Positions 17,194 through 25,463 of a stretch of DNA of 64,000 nt are shown here, in pieces. Positions within the stretch are counted from its first letter, which is position 1, and every line of letters starts with the position of its first letter. The stretch spans positions 1 to 64,000 of the forward strand of contig JAFUFJ010000020.1 in the NCBI GenBank assembly GCA_017469955.1, in the 5' to 3' direction. The position numbers and the translations under genes were made by a program. Under the pieces are notes generated by a model, which did no database searches, had not been told where the DNA came from, and saw nothing but the letters and a program-made list of their open reading frames with translations. This DNA comes from Prevotella sp. (GTDB taxonomy: Bacteria > Bacteroidota > Bacteroidia > Bacteroidales > Bacteroidaceae).

Positions 17194-17752
17194 ATTGCTT
17201 AAGTTGTTTGCGAATGATGTTCATTGTCTTGTGGAGTCGGCTCTTGACCGTACCTTCGGGGATAGCCATGACGGTGGCAATCTGGGGCACTGTGAGTTCC
17301 TCCTCATAGCGTAGCGAGAAAAGTTGGTGAAGCTCATCGGGCAGACCTTTCAACACTTCTTCGAGAGCTTGGTGCAGGGTCTCGCGGTCTAACGACAGCT
17401 CTATCTGCTGTTCTTCTGTGGGTTCTCTGTCGAGAGTGGCCAGAAAGTCGGCCTCATAGGCATTGTGTCGGTAGGTGTTCTTGCAGAGATTATAGGCTAT
17501 AGTGAACATCCACGTGGCCACATTGCCATCCTCTCGCCACCGGTTCCGGCTTTCATAGAGCCTAAGAAAGACGTCATGTGTGGCATCCTCGGCCCGGTTC
17601 TGGTCGCCACCGAGCAACCTGTAGAAGAATCCTTGCAGCCGACGAGCGTAACGACGGTAGAGTTCGTCGAAGCTTTTGCGATGGCCTTTCGAGAGGCGGA
17701 GCATCAGTTGCTCGTCGGTCTGCTGCTGAATATTAACGGGAAATATTGGCAT
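17180..17752 (-). CDS. ECF-type RNA polymerase sigma factor
   Basis: 190 residues with the two-domain ECF layout. Region 2 is at ~25-95 (DELYRRYARRLQGFFYRLLGGD, ATHDVFLRLYE, ATWMFTIAYNLCKNTYR). Region 4 is at ~130-182 (ALEEVLKGLPDELHQLFSLRYEE, then TVPQIATVMAIPEGTVKSRLHKTM as the helix-turn-helix). It directs RNA polymerase to a stress or envelope regulon. It starts 2 bp after a secreted 470-residue protein and overlaps the membrane protein downstream by 14 bp, so the three form a tight cluster. It is not next to a TonB receptor/FecR system. Confidence 0.9.
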   Translation of the reverse strand: MPIFPVNIQQQTDEQLMLRLSKGHRKSFDELYRRYARRLQGFFYRLLGGDQNRAEDATHDVFLRLYESRNRWREDGNVATWMFTIAYNLCKNTYRHNAYEADFLATLDREPTEEQQIELSLDRETLHQALEEVLKGLPDELHQLFSLRYEEELTVPQIATVMAIPEGTVKSRLHKTMNIIRKQLKQYEEQ

Positions 17753-17754
17753 GG

Positions 17755-19167
17755 CTACTGTTCTGGCTCAGTGATTAGGATGGTTTTCGTGCGCCCTTCA
17801 GCCAGGCTTTCGTTGCTGTCTGAGGGATCAAAGAAAGGCTTGCCGGTCACTCGCACCGCGTAGTGTGTGCCTCCTTCCTCAACTTTGTCGATGGTAAAGC
17901 CACGATTTGCGCCGAAGATTCCCCCCGTTCCACTGTCTGTGATACGCCGAAGGATGCTGTTGCAGATGCTGTTGAGCCACCTGAAGCGTAAGGAATCGTG
18001 CTTTTTATAGTAAGGCAGCAGGTCGGAAAGCAGGATGGCCGTATTGAAGGAGCTGATGAAAGCAGGCTCGTAAAGGCTCGCGGTCTCGTTCTGTTCGTCT
18101 TGGGGCGAGAACGACATTCGGAGATAGTCAAGCAGATAGCGCTCTTCCACGTTGCGGCGTTTCACCTGCATATTGTTGTAGGGAGTGGCCGAATAGCGCA
18201 GTGTCAGGCCTTCGTTGTAGAGACAGTTGCGCAGGTCTTCGGGGAGTCCATGCCCCAGAAGCAAGCCGGCAAAGTCACTTCCGGAGACATAGACGGGGCG
18301 CTTTGACTGGGAGAAGATTTGCCGGACAATCAGTTCATACTTCTTGCTCTGCTCCCATTCCTTCTGGTATGCGCCATCGGAAGCGAAGAATTCTTCAGAA
18401 AGACCGATACGGCGGAAGATGTCTTTGAGATAGGAAGGAACCATGGCGAAGTTCTCACAATAGAGTATTTTGTCCTGATGCAGCCCCATGACCAGCTGGA
18501 TGATGAGCTTGCCAAAGATGTGTCCTTCCTGCGATCCGAGGTAGACACCGCCGGGGTCCATGCCCTGCAGCTCGTTGAAATCATAGTGCAGACGGGAAGA
18601 AGAGAACCTGCCGCTCTGGTAATACTTGCGCAAGACGTCAGTCAGGCGTGCCTGGTCTTGGCGACAAGCGAGATAGCGGGCGCATGTTTCATAGTCGAAA
18701 TTCTGGGCGTTTTCAGGCAACAGCTCGATGGCACGGTCCATATAATGGATGGCATGCTGCTCGATGTCTTCGCCGTTCTGCCCGGAATAAAGGACAGATG
18801 CGTAGTTTCCCTGATAGGCACACCAGTTGAAAGTGTAGGTGTCGGGGATGGCTTGTTCCATACGGCCGAGCACATTCATTTCCTTAGAAAGGGAGATGTG
18901 CTGCGTGAGATAGTCTGATCCTGTAGAAGAAATCCGTGCCGGGATGAGAATCATCAGGTATCTTTCGTAGGCGAAGTAAAGGTTTCGCCATCCGTTTTCG
19001 TCGTCCGGATGCTCGGATACATATTGATTCCACTCGCCGTAGAGGGCAGCAACTTGGGCAGAGTCGTTAAGAAAGACGACATTAGGATTGAGGAGTTCGG
19101 CCTGCTGAGCCCACGACTGCAGGCTGAATGCGAGGGCTGCGACGGCAAGAATGGTTCTGCGTGTCAT
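17755..19167 (-). CDS. secreted protein of unknown function, first gene of the sigma operon
   Basis: 470 residues. A Sec signal peptide (MTRRTILAVAALAFSLQSWAQ) is followed by a largely helical protein with TPR-like helix pairs (HPDDENGWRNLYFAYERYL, HYMDRAIELLPENAQNFDYETCARYLACR). The second half has several aromatic blocks and a tail that looks beta-rich. I do not recognise the family. It is transcribed just ahead of an ECF sigma and an anti-sigma-like gene with a 2-bp gap, so it may be a periplasmic sensor or effector of that sigma system. Confidence 0.7.
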   Translation of the reverse strand: MTRRTILAVAALAFSLQSWAQQAELLNPNVVFLNDSAQVAALYGEWNQYVSEHPDDENGWRNLYFAYERYLMILIPARISSTGSDYLTQHISLSKEMNVLGRMEQAIPDTYTFNWCAYQGNYASVLYSGQNGEDIEQHAIHYMDRAIELLPENAQNFDYETCARYLACRQDQARLTDVLRKYYQSGRFSSSRLHYDFNELQGMDPGGVYLGSQEGHIFGKLIIQLVMGLHQDKILYCENFAMVPSYLKDIFRRIGLSEEFFASDGAYQKEWEQSKKYELIVRQIFSQSKRPVYVSGSDFAGLLLGHGLPEDLRNCLYNEGLTLRYSATPYNNMQVKRRNVEERYLLDYLRMSFSPQDEQNETASLYEPAFISSFNTAILLSDLLPYYKKHDSLRFRWLNSICNSILRRITDSGTGGIFGANRGFTIDKVEEGGTHYAVRVTGKPFFDPSDSNESLAEGRTKTILITEPEQ

Positions 19168-19179
19168 ATTGATGCGGTT

Positions 19180-19425
19180 TTAATGGTTATACTTTAGTTG
19201 AAGAGCGTGGCTGGCGTCGACGTCGGTTTGCCTTCTCACAACAGCATACACCCGAGGAGAAAAATCGTTCGCCGACTGCGCAACTTTTTTCTTCTTCACC
19301 TTGACGTCTTCCCTGTCGTTGTGCGAAAAGGCTCCTTTCGCTGACTGAAAAGGCAGAAAAGAACCCTGCACTCCTTTCCCAAGGAATGCAGGAAGGTGAT
19401 GATAACTATAATAATAACCTAACAT
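19180..19425 (-). other. doubtful small ORF with YYYSYHH start and internal hairpin
   Basis: Minus strand from ATG 19425: MLGYYYSYHHLPAFLG..., open for 81 codons and ending 12 bp before the secreted-protein gene. The cluster of Tyr and His codons is followed by an 11-bp hairpin (19366-19391, loop GGGA) and a T-rich stretch, the layout of a leader-peptide attenuator. The rest of the frame does not look like a folded protein. It could equally be chance. No amino-acid biosynthesis gene follows. Confidence 0.25.
19366..19391 (-). terminator. hairpin between cydB and the sigma operon
   Basis: Eleven consecutive pairs including one G.T (CTGCATTCCTT with AAAGGAGTGCAG), then GGTTCTTTTCTG on the minus strand. 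It could be the cyd operon terminator or a leader attenuator for the gene at 17755-19167. Confidence 0.45.
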
Positions 19426-19586
19426 TAAAAGCGTTCTTCTTGAAGTGTCAGCGGCAGAAAAAGCCACCTTCACGACGGTTGTCTAACTATATTACGCACG
19501 AAAGGGAGAAACGTTCCCTTCTGTTACGATATTTTAACCATACGAAACCGGTTTTAGGGTTTATTAGCAAATTGTACAATCAGTTC

Positions 19587-19674
19587 CAGATATCTGCCCT
19601 ATATGCTTCATACATCTAAGGTGTACGGTCGATACATGTGGCATATATGGACCATACACCTTAGATGTATCGGC
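19587..19674 (+). repeat. family B 22-bp-pitch array, copy B3 (4 units, diverged)
   Basis: Units start at 19587, 19609, 19631 and 19653. Units 2-4 keep TACA at positions 3-6, and units 2 and 4 form a perfect 16-bp inverted pair (19610-19625 with 19655-19670). It lies 3' of cydB. Sequence has diverged from B1/B2 but the 22-bp register is kept. The rest of the 578-bp gap holds only the doubtful ORF and hairpin. Confidence 0.8.
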
Positions 19675-19745
19675 AAGAAGTGGAAGACGGCATCGCCTGC
19701 CTTCCGCTTCTTGCCGATGACTGACGTCAGGAAAACGTAGTAAGA

Positions 19746-20897
19746 TTAATAGAGTTCTTCACCGGAAGCGACCTCCTGCCTGTCGATCTTCTTGGCGTCG
19801 AGCACCCTCCATGCATAGGCAATATAGGCCAAGACGAAAGGTATGAGCAGGGAGACAACGGCCATCGTGCGCAAGGTGAACTCGCTCGAACAGGAATTTG
19901 CGATGGTCAGCGACGACTGAAGGTCGGCCGTTGAGGGATAGTAGGCTGTGTGGTTCCACCCTGCACAGAGCAGAAGCACGAGCACCGTGAGCACGGTTCC
20001 GATGCCTGCAGGCCATATTCCCCGCACGTAGGTCTTGGAGACGACGGTCTTGACGATGCCGAAAAGCACCAGCCCGACGCCTGCTAATAATAGAATAAGG
20101 AGGGGCCACATCTGGAGAAGGTTTTCCAGATATTTGTGAGGTTGCATATAGATCTCGCCCGTTTCGGCCTGCCACGCATAGCCGTCTTTGAGCAAAAGAT
20201 GGGCAAGATAGGTCACGAAGAGCAGCACGAAGACAACCGACGTGCCCACAAGACGCACCGATCCGCGCGAACGAATGTTCTCGTCGCTGACGTTGTTCAT
20301 CACGTAGAGTATGCCTAAAGTGCGAGCCAAGAAGAATACGGCCACACCGAAAATGAGCACCCAGGGATTGAGCAGTGCGTCAAGACCGTGGGAAGCATTG
20401 GCCCAACGGCTGATGATTGGCGTCAGCGAAGAGGCGTCAACAAGGTTGCTCTTCTCAACGATGAAGTTCGAACCCTCGAAGAATGTGGCTACGGCTCCAC
20501 CCAAAAGCAGCGGACCGAGAATGCCGTTGGCCACGAGGAAGCATTGGAACGTGCGCGTGCCGAGCAAGTTGCCAAGCTTGTTCTGGAACTCATAGCTGAC
20601 GGCTTGCAGCACGAACGAGAAGAGGATGACCATCCAAAGCCAGTAGGCTCCGCCAAAACTCGTAGAATAGAACAGGGGGAACGAAGCGAAGAAGGCTCCG
20701 CCAAACGTGACAAGAGTGGTAAAAGTGATCTCCCACTTGCGGCCGGTTGAGTTGACGATCATGCGCCGTTCGTCCTTATCGCGACCCAGAGAGAACACAA
20801 GAGAGTTGGCTCCTTGAACAAACATCAGGAACACAAGCAGGGCTCCCAGCAAAGAAACGAGAAGCCACCAGTATTGTTGTAAGAACGTGTAATCCAT
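19746..20897 (-). CDS. cydB: cytochrome bd quinol oxidase subunit II
   Basis: CydB is the partner membrane subunit of the high-affinity terminal oxidase that reduces O2 with quinol. With the start at ATG 20897 the protein is 383 residues, beginning MDYTFLQQYWWLLVSLLGA as usual for the family. An in-frame ATG at 20924 would overlap cydA by 11 bp and is less likely. There are eight to nine hydrophobic helices, with an early FVQGANSL segment and GRKWEITFTTLVTFGGAFFA, both typical. It directly follows cydA. Confidence 0.95.
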   Translation of the reverse strand: MDYTFLQQYWWLLVSLLGALLVFLMFVQGANSLVFSLGRDKDERRMIVNSTGRKWEITFTTLVTFGGAFFASFPLFYSTSFGGAYWLWMVILFSFVLQAVSYEFQNKLGNLLGTRTFQCFLVANGILGPLLLGGAVATFFEGSNFIVEKSNLVDASSLTPIISRWANASHGLDALLNPWVLIFGVAVFFLARTLGILYVMNNVSDENIRSRGSVRLVGTSVVFVLLFVTYLAHLLLKDGYAWQAETGEIYMQPHKYLENLLQMWPLLILLLAGVGLVLFGIVKTVVSKTYVRGIWPAGIGTVLTVLVLLLCAGWNHTAYYPSTADLQSSLTIANSCSSEFTLRTMAVVSLLIPFVLAYIAYAWRVLDAKKIDRQEVASGEELY

Positions 20898-20913
20898 AAT
20901 CTTTTCTGCTAAA

Positions 20914-22536
20914 TTATCTGTCAAACATGTCGGGTTGCTCGGCTGTCATCTCGGGACCTTTCTTGATTTGCTTGCAGAGAATGCTGATCTCAACGGCAAG
21001 CATCGTGGTGAAAAGTACGAGGAAGATGAAGAAAGTCAGGATGACCGAACTGGAATGAAGGTCGCTCACGGCCACCCACGTGGGCAGCATGTCCTGAATC
21101 GTCCACGGCTGACGGCCCATCTCTGCCACCAACCAGCCACTCTCTGAGGCGATATAGGCCAAAGGCACGAGGGCGATGGCTACCATGTGAAGGTATTTAT
21201 GCTCGGCAAACGGAAGGTGCTTCCACAAGCGGGCAAGTCCTTTAAGGTTGTCTTGGTAGAGGATCATCAGCACCAAAGCAAAGAAGACTATGAAGAGACA
21301 ACCCATGCCAACCATGATGCGGAAGGCCCAGAAATTCATGGGAATATTCGGAACAACCTGCTCAGGATCCTTGACATATCCATAACCAAAGTAGGGCATG
21401 TTGGCTCTGAGTGTGGCCAACAAGCCGGCGACCTCCTGCTCATCTGCACCCTCAGCCTTGGCCTTTCGATAGGCAGCAAGGGCTTCGATGGCCTGCTTTC
21501 CGCGCTCAATCTTCTCGGCAACCGAGGACTCGTGGGTGCCGTCAGGGCGGGTATAGCCATTCAATATGTCGTTGATGCCCGGCACATATCCATGAATATC
21601 ACGCGTGGCCATCACCGAAAGAGCATAAGGCATGGCGATGCGCAAGGGTGCTTCTTCCTGAGTTTGATAGTCAGGCTGGCGGAAAGGATTGACCCAGGCA
21701 ACGGCCGTCAGGCTCTGATCAGTGCCACCATTGTAAAGAGCTTCCATCGCAGCAAGCTTCATTGGCTGGCTCTTGGCTACCTGTTCTCCTGACAGATGAC
21801 CCGTAAAGGCAGCCAGCAACGAGGCCACTAATCCCACACAAGCACCAATCTTGATGCTCTCAAGAGCCAGTCTTTGCTCGCGCTTCTTCAACAGATACCA
21901 CGAAGAAACAGCCACCGTGAAGACGGCACCGATGATCCATGCCGAAGTGACGGTGTGGCAAAACTTGCCGACAGCGAAAGGAGAAAGGGCTACGTCAAAG
22001 AACGAAACCATCTCGTTGCGCATCGTATCAGGATTGAATTCGCAACCGACGGGATTCTGCATCCATGCGTTTGCAACCAAGATCCACCATGCAGAGATGG
22101 TTGCACCGAGGCCGGTCAGCCACGTGGAAGCTAAGTGAAATCCTGGAGAAACCTTCTTCCAGCCGAAGTACATCACGGCCACAAAGGTCGACTCCATGAA
22201 GAAAGCAACAATGCCTTCGATAGCCAATGGGGCGCCAAAGATGTCGCCTACGAACCACGAATAGTTCGACCAGTTGGTGCCAAACTCAAATTCAAGGATG
22301 ATTCCCGTCGCTACTCCCATGGCAAAATTGACACCAAAGAGCTTCTGCCAGAACTTGGAACAGTCACGCCAGAAGGGCTCTTTAGTTCTGTAATAACGCG
22401 TTTCCATGAGGCCCATGATAACAGCCAAGCCAAGCGTCAACGGGACAAATAGCCAGTGATAGATTGCCGTCAGGGCAAATTGCGCCCGAGACCAGTCAAC
22501 GGTCGACGACGAAATGTCCAATAGTAGATTTGTCAT
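20914..22536 (-). CDS. cydA: cytochrome bd quinol oxidase subunit I
   Basis: 540 residues, carrying all three hemes. Axial ligands are visible: His27 (IYHWLFVPLTLG) for heme d, and His194 (KFCHTVTSAW) and Met408 (FWAFRIMVGMG) for heme b558. The quinol-binding Q-loop starts at GEQVAKSQPMK (250-260), and the family signature GRQPW lies near the C-terminus. This is the bd oxidase used by Bacteroidetes for nanaerobic growth and oxygen scavenging. Gene order DUF4492-cydA-cydB is the usual one. Confidence 0.97.
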   Translation of the reverse strand: MTNLLLDISSSTVDWSRAQFALTAIYHWLFVPLTLGLAVIMGLMETRYYRTKEPFWRDCSKFWQKLFGVNFAMGVATGIILEFEFGTNWSNYSWFVGDIFGAPLAIEGIVAFFMESTFVAVMYFGWKKVSPGFHLASTWLTGLGATISAWWILVANAWMQNPVGCEFNPDTMRNEMVSFFDVALSPFAVGKFCHTVTSAWIIGAVFTVAVSSWYLLKKREQRLALESIKIGACVGLVASLLAAFTGHLSGEQVAKSQPMKLAAMEALYNGGTDQSLTAVAWVNPFRQPDYQTQEEAPLRIAMPYALSVMATRDIHGYVPGINDILNGYTRPDGTHESSVAEKIERGKQAIEALAAYRKAKAEGADEQEVAGLLATLRANMPYFGYGYVKDPEQVVPNIPMNFWAFRIMVGMGCLFIVFFALVLMILYQDNLKGLARLWKHLPFAEHKYLHMVAIALVPLAYIASESGWLVAEMGRQPWTIQDMLPTWVAVSDLHSSSVILTFFIFLVLFTTMLAVEISILCKQIKKGPEMTAEQPDMFDR

Positions 22537-22583
22537 ATGATATTAAGATTTAAGTAATAAATATCGGATGATTCCCATTCCTG

Positions 22584-22808
22584 TCAAGGAGCAGCCCGCT
22601 CAATGAACTCGTTTGACACATACTCAACCTCTCCCCCACTGCCTGCATGCTGCTTGAGGAAGTTGGGAAAGAAGAAAACTTTCAGTATGGCAAACATGAT
22701 AAACAACTTGATAAGAATTACGGTCCAAAGGGTTCGTCCCAACGTCATGTGACGAAAACCATCGGCATACAGGTCGTAGACCCTATAAAGAAAACTGCTC
22801 TTGGTCAT
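22584..22808 (-). CDS. DUF4492 small membrane protein upstream of cydA
   Basis: 74 residues with one long hydrophobic helix (LWTVILIKLFIMFAILKVFFFPNFL) preceded by a basic amphipathic segment (YRVYDLYADGFRHMTLGRTL). It matches the DUF4492 family, which in Bacteroidetes and Campylobacterota sits immediately before cydA. It is probably a small accessory subunit or assembly factor of cytochrome bd. First gene of the operon, 47 bp ahead of cydA. Confidence 0.85.
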   Translation of the reverse strand: MTKSSFLYRVYDLYADGFRHMTLGRTLWTVILIKLFIMFAILKVFFFPNFLKQHAGSGGEVEYVSNEFIERAAP

Positions 22809-22830
22809 AAAGTCAGGTGGTTTTCTGTGG

Positions 22831-22862
22831 CAAATTTAGTCATTTCCCTACAAATTGGCAAA
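22831..22862 (-). promoter_or_regulatory. promoter of the cyd operon
   Basis: Minus strand TTTG (22859-22862), 20-bp spacer, TAAATTTG (22831-22838), ~22 bp ahead of the DUF4492 ATG. Confidence 0.7.
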
Positions 22863-23041
22863 AAAATGTTATATTATTTTCACATTATCATCCATTCTAT
22901 TGGCTGCCGACACCATCAGAAGCAAGTCCCATTGCCACAAGAAGACAGATTTTTTGTCCGCTTTTTCCGCTTTTTCCAATTATTTTAACTTATTAAAGAT
23001 TTACTAATATTTATTTTATTGTCGGTTTCAACGAAAAGAAT

Positions 23042-23049
23042 TAACTTTG
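23042..23049 (+). promoter_or_regulatory. -7 box of the efflux operon
   Basis: TAACTTTG, ~38 bp before the ATG at 23087. The sequence 20 bp upstream is ATTG, a weak -33. Confidence 0.6.
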
Positions 23050-23086
23050 CAGCCATATTGACAAAACAAAGAGAACAGACACTGAT

Positions 23087-23959
23087 ATGAACAAGAAAGT
23101 TTGGATTCCCGTGGCATTTGCAGCCCTATTGCTTATCGCAGGCATTGCCTATCTGGTCATGAACCTACACCAACAACGACAAGAACTGGAAGAAATGCAG
23201 GCGTTAGCCGAGATGGATAAGCAGGAGATGGAAAACGAATATCAGGATTTTGCCTTGCAGTATAGCGAGATGATGACAAAAATCACCAATGACTCGCTGA
23301 TCCAACAACTCACACTTGAGCAGGAGAAAAATATCAAACTGCTCGAAGAACTGAAGACCGTCAAGGCTAATGATGCACGCGAAATCACCCGACTCAAGAA
23401 AGAATTGGCCACCTGCCGTGCCGTCATCCGCAGCTATGTACTCGAAATTGACTCACTCAACAGGCTCAACCAGAACCTGATGGAGGAAAACTCACGGGTG
23501 AAAGCTCAGAACGAAGAAGCCTCGCGACAGATTCAAAACCTAAACATTGACAAGGAGGCCTTGAACGAAAAAGTGGCAATTGCAGCACAACTTGATGCAA
23601 CAGGGCTGAACCTGATGCTGCTCGACAAACGTAACAAAGCAGCAAAAAAAGTCAGCAAATGCAAAACGATGCAGGCCTCATTCACCATTGCAAAGAATGT
23701 TACAGCCTCTAATGGCACAAAGACTTTCTACGTACGCATCACCTCTCCCACCGGCTCCACATTGGGTAATGCGGGAACTTTCCCCTATGAGAACCGACAA
23801 CTGCAATGTTCTATGAAGAAGACCGTTGAATATGGCGGACAAGAGTTGCCGATGACTCTCTATTGGGAAGTTACCCAAGCTCTGCAAGAAGGAACATACC
23901 AGATGAGCGTATTTGCTGACGGGAACATGATTGGAAGCAAAAGTTTTACATTTGAATAA
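23087..23959 (+). CDS. membrane-anchored coiled-coil protein
   Basis: 290 residues. An N-terminal transmembrane anchor (residues ~5-25) is followed by a long coiled coil to about residue 175 (many heptads of Glu/Gln/Leu). The C-terminal beta domain (~190-290) has KTFYVRITSPTGSTLG and MTLYWEVTQALQEGTYQMSVF. I know similar proteins from other Bacteroidetes but no function. Its stop overlaps the ATG of the TolC-like gene by one base, so it is the first gene of the efflux operon and may be a periplasmic scaffold. Confidence 0.7.
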   Translation: MNKKVWIPVAFAALLLIAGIAYLVMNLHQQRQELEEMQALAEMDKQEMENEYQDFALQYSEMMTKITNDSLIQQLTLEQEKNIKLLEELKTVKANDAREITRLKKELATCRAVIRSYVLEIDSLNRLNQNLMEENSRVKAQNEEASRQIQNLNIDKEALNEKVAIAAQLDATGLNLMLLDKRNKAAKKVSKCKTMQASFTIAKNVTASNGTKTFYVRITSPTGSTLGNAGTFPYENRQLQCSMKKTVEYGGQELPMTLYWEVTQALQEGTYQMSVFADGNMIGSKSFTFE

Positions 23960-25437
23960 TGAAAAAGAATATATTGATAGGATGCCTGTTTGCTGTTGTC
24001 ATGCCTGTCATGGCGCAAAGAGAGCTATGCCTTGATAGCTGCAGAGCTTTGGCTTTACGCAACAACAAGCAGTTGAGCATCTCAAGAGTCAATCAAGATG
24101 TGGCACGGAATGTCCGACGGTCCGTACGCACAAAATACCTTCCCAAGGTGGACGCTGTTGGCGGTTATGAGTACTTTAGCCGTGAAGTATCTATCTTGAA
24201 CAATAGACAAAAAAATGCGTTAAGCAATCTTGGCAACAGTTTTGGAGCAAACATTGGCGCAACAACAACCGAACTTATCACCAGCTTGGCTCAGCAAGGC
24301 ATGATAGATCCGCAAATGGCGCAACAGTTAGGTCAGATGGCTACGTCAGTGACAACTCCTCTTGTTGAGGCAGGAAACCAAATTGGCAATACCATCCGCG
24401 ATGCCTTTAAGACTGACAACAAGAACATGTGGGGCGGAGCAGTCACCGTAAGGCAGCCCATTTTCATGGGAGGAGCCATCAAGACGGCCAACAATATGGC
24501 TGATATTCAGGAAGAGATGGCCCGGAACGACCTTGACTTTAAGACGCAGACCACTCTCTATAGCATTGACAAAACCTATTGGACCGTGGTCTCTTTGCGC
24601 CAGAAACAACTGCTTGTCCAAAGCTATCTTGACCTTGTAAAGAAGCTTGACAACGACGTACATAAGCTCATTGACGAGGGATTTGCCACACGAGCTGACG
24701 GATTAAAGGTTGATGTCAAGGTCAATGAAGCTGAGATGCAAATCACACAAGTGGAAAATGGATTGTCGTTAGCTAAGATGCTCCTGTGCCAGATATGCGG
24801 TCTTCCTCTCGATGAAGACATTGTGTTGACCGACGAAGTGGCATCCTATCTTCCCCTGGGAAATGAGGAATTATCTGTATCAAGAGCATCACGACCAGAA
24901 ATAAGGCTACTTCAAAACGCCGTCGAACTGAGCGAACAAGCCACACGTCTCATACGTGCCGAGTACTTACCCCATGTTGCTTTGACCGGGGGATATATGA
25001 TTTCCAATCCAAATGTGTTCAATGGCTTCGAACGACATTTTGCCGGTGTGTGGAATATAGGTGTCCTTGTACAGGTACCAGTATGGACATGGATGGAGAG
25101 CAAATATAAGATTCGTGCATCAAAAGGAGCGACAGCGATTGCTGAGCTTGAATTGAATGATCTGCAGGAAAAAGTAGAGTTGCAGGTCACGCAAGGTGAA
25201 TATAAGCTCCGTGAAGCCCGCAAAAGACTTGCATCTGCCCAAAAGAACATTCTGAGTGCCGAGGAGAATCTCCGCTGCGCCAATATCGGTTTTCAAGAAG
25301 GAGTCATGGAAAGTACGGACGTCATGGCTGCCCAAACAGCCTGGCAAATGGCACAAAGCCAGAAGATTGACGCAGAGATTGACCTCCGCATGGCCGAGGT
25401 TAACCTCCGCAAGGCACAAGGTTCGCTTATCTATTAA
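23959..25437 (+). CDS. TolC-family outer membrane efflux protein
   Basis: 492 residues with signal peptide (MKKNILIGCLFAVVMPVMAQ). It shows the two internally repeated OEP halves: long helices with LDSCRALALRNNKQLSISRVNQDVARN at the start and the matching AVELSEQATRLIRAEYLPHVALTGGY in the second half. TolC-type trimers form the outer-membrane channel of tripartite exporters. It precedes the HlyD-like adaptor by 26 bp and two ABC-2 permeases, which completes an export machine. Confidence 0.9.
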   Translation: MKKNILIGCLFAVVMPVMAQRELCLDSCRALALRNNKQLSISRVNQDVARNVRRSVRTKYLPKVDAVGGYEYFSREVSILNNRQKNALSNLGNSFGANIGATTTELITSLAQQGMIDPQMAQQLGQMATSVTTPLVEAGNQIGNTIRDAFKTDNKNMWGGAVTVRQPIFMGGAIKTANNMADIQEEMARNDLDFKTQTTLYSIDKTYWTVVSLRQKQLLVQSYLDLVKKLDNDVHKLIDEGFATRADGLKVDVKVNEAEMQITQVENGLSLAKMLLCQICGLPLDEDIVLTDEVASYLPLGNEELSVSRASRPEIRLLQNAVELSEQATRLIRAEYLPHVALTGGYMISNPNVFNGFERHFAGVWNIGVLVQVPVWTWMESKYKIRASKGATAIAELELNDLQEKVELQVTQGEYKLREARKRLASAQKNILSAEENLRCANIGFQEGVMESTDVMAAQTAWQMAQSQKIDAEIDLRMAEVNLRKAQGSLIY

Positions 25438-25463
25438 ATAAATAATGATATAACAGAAAGACT

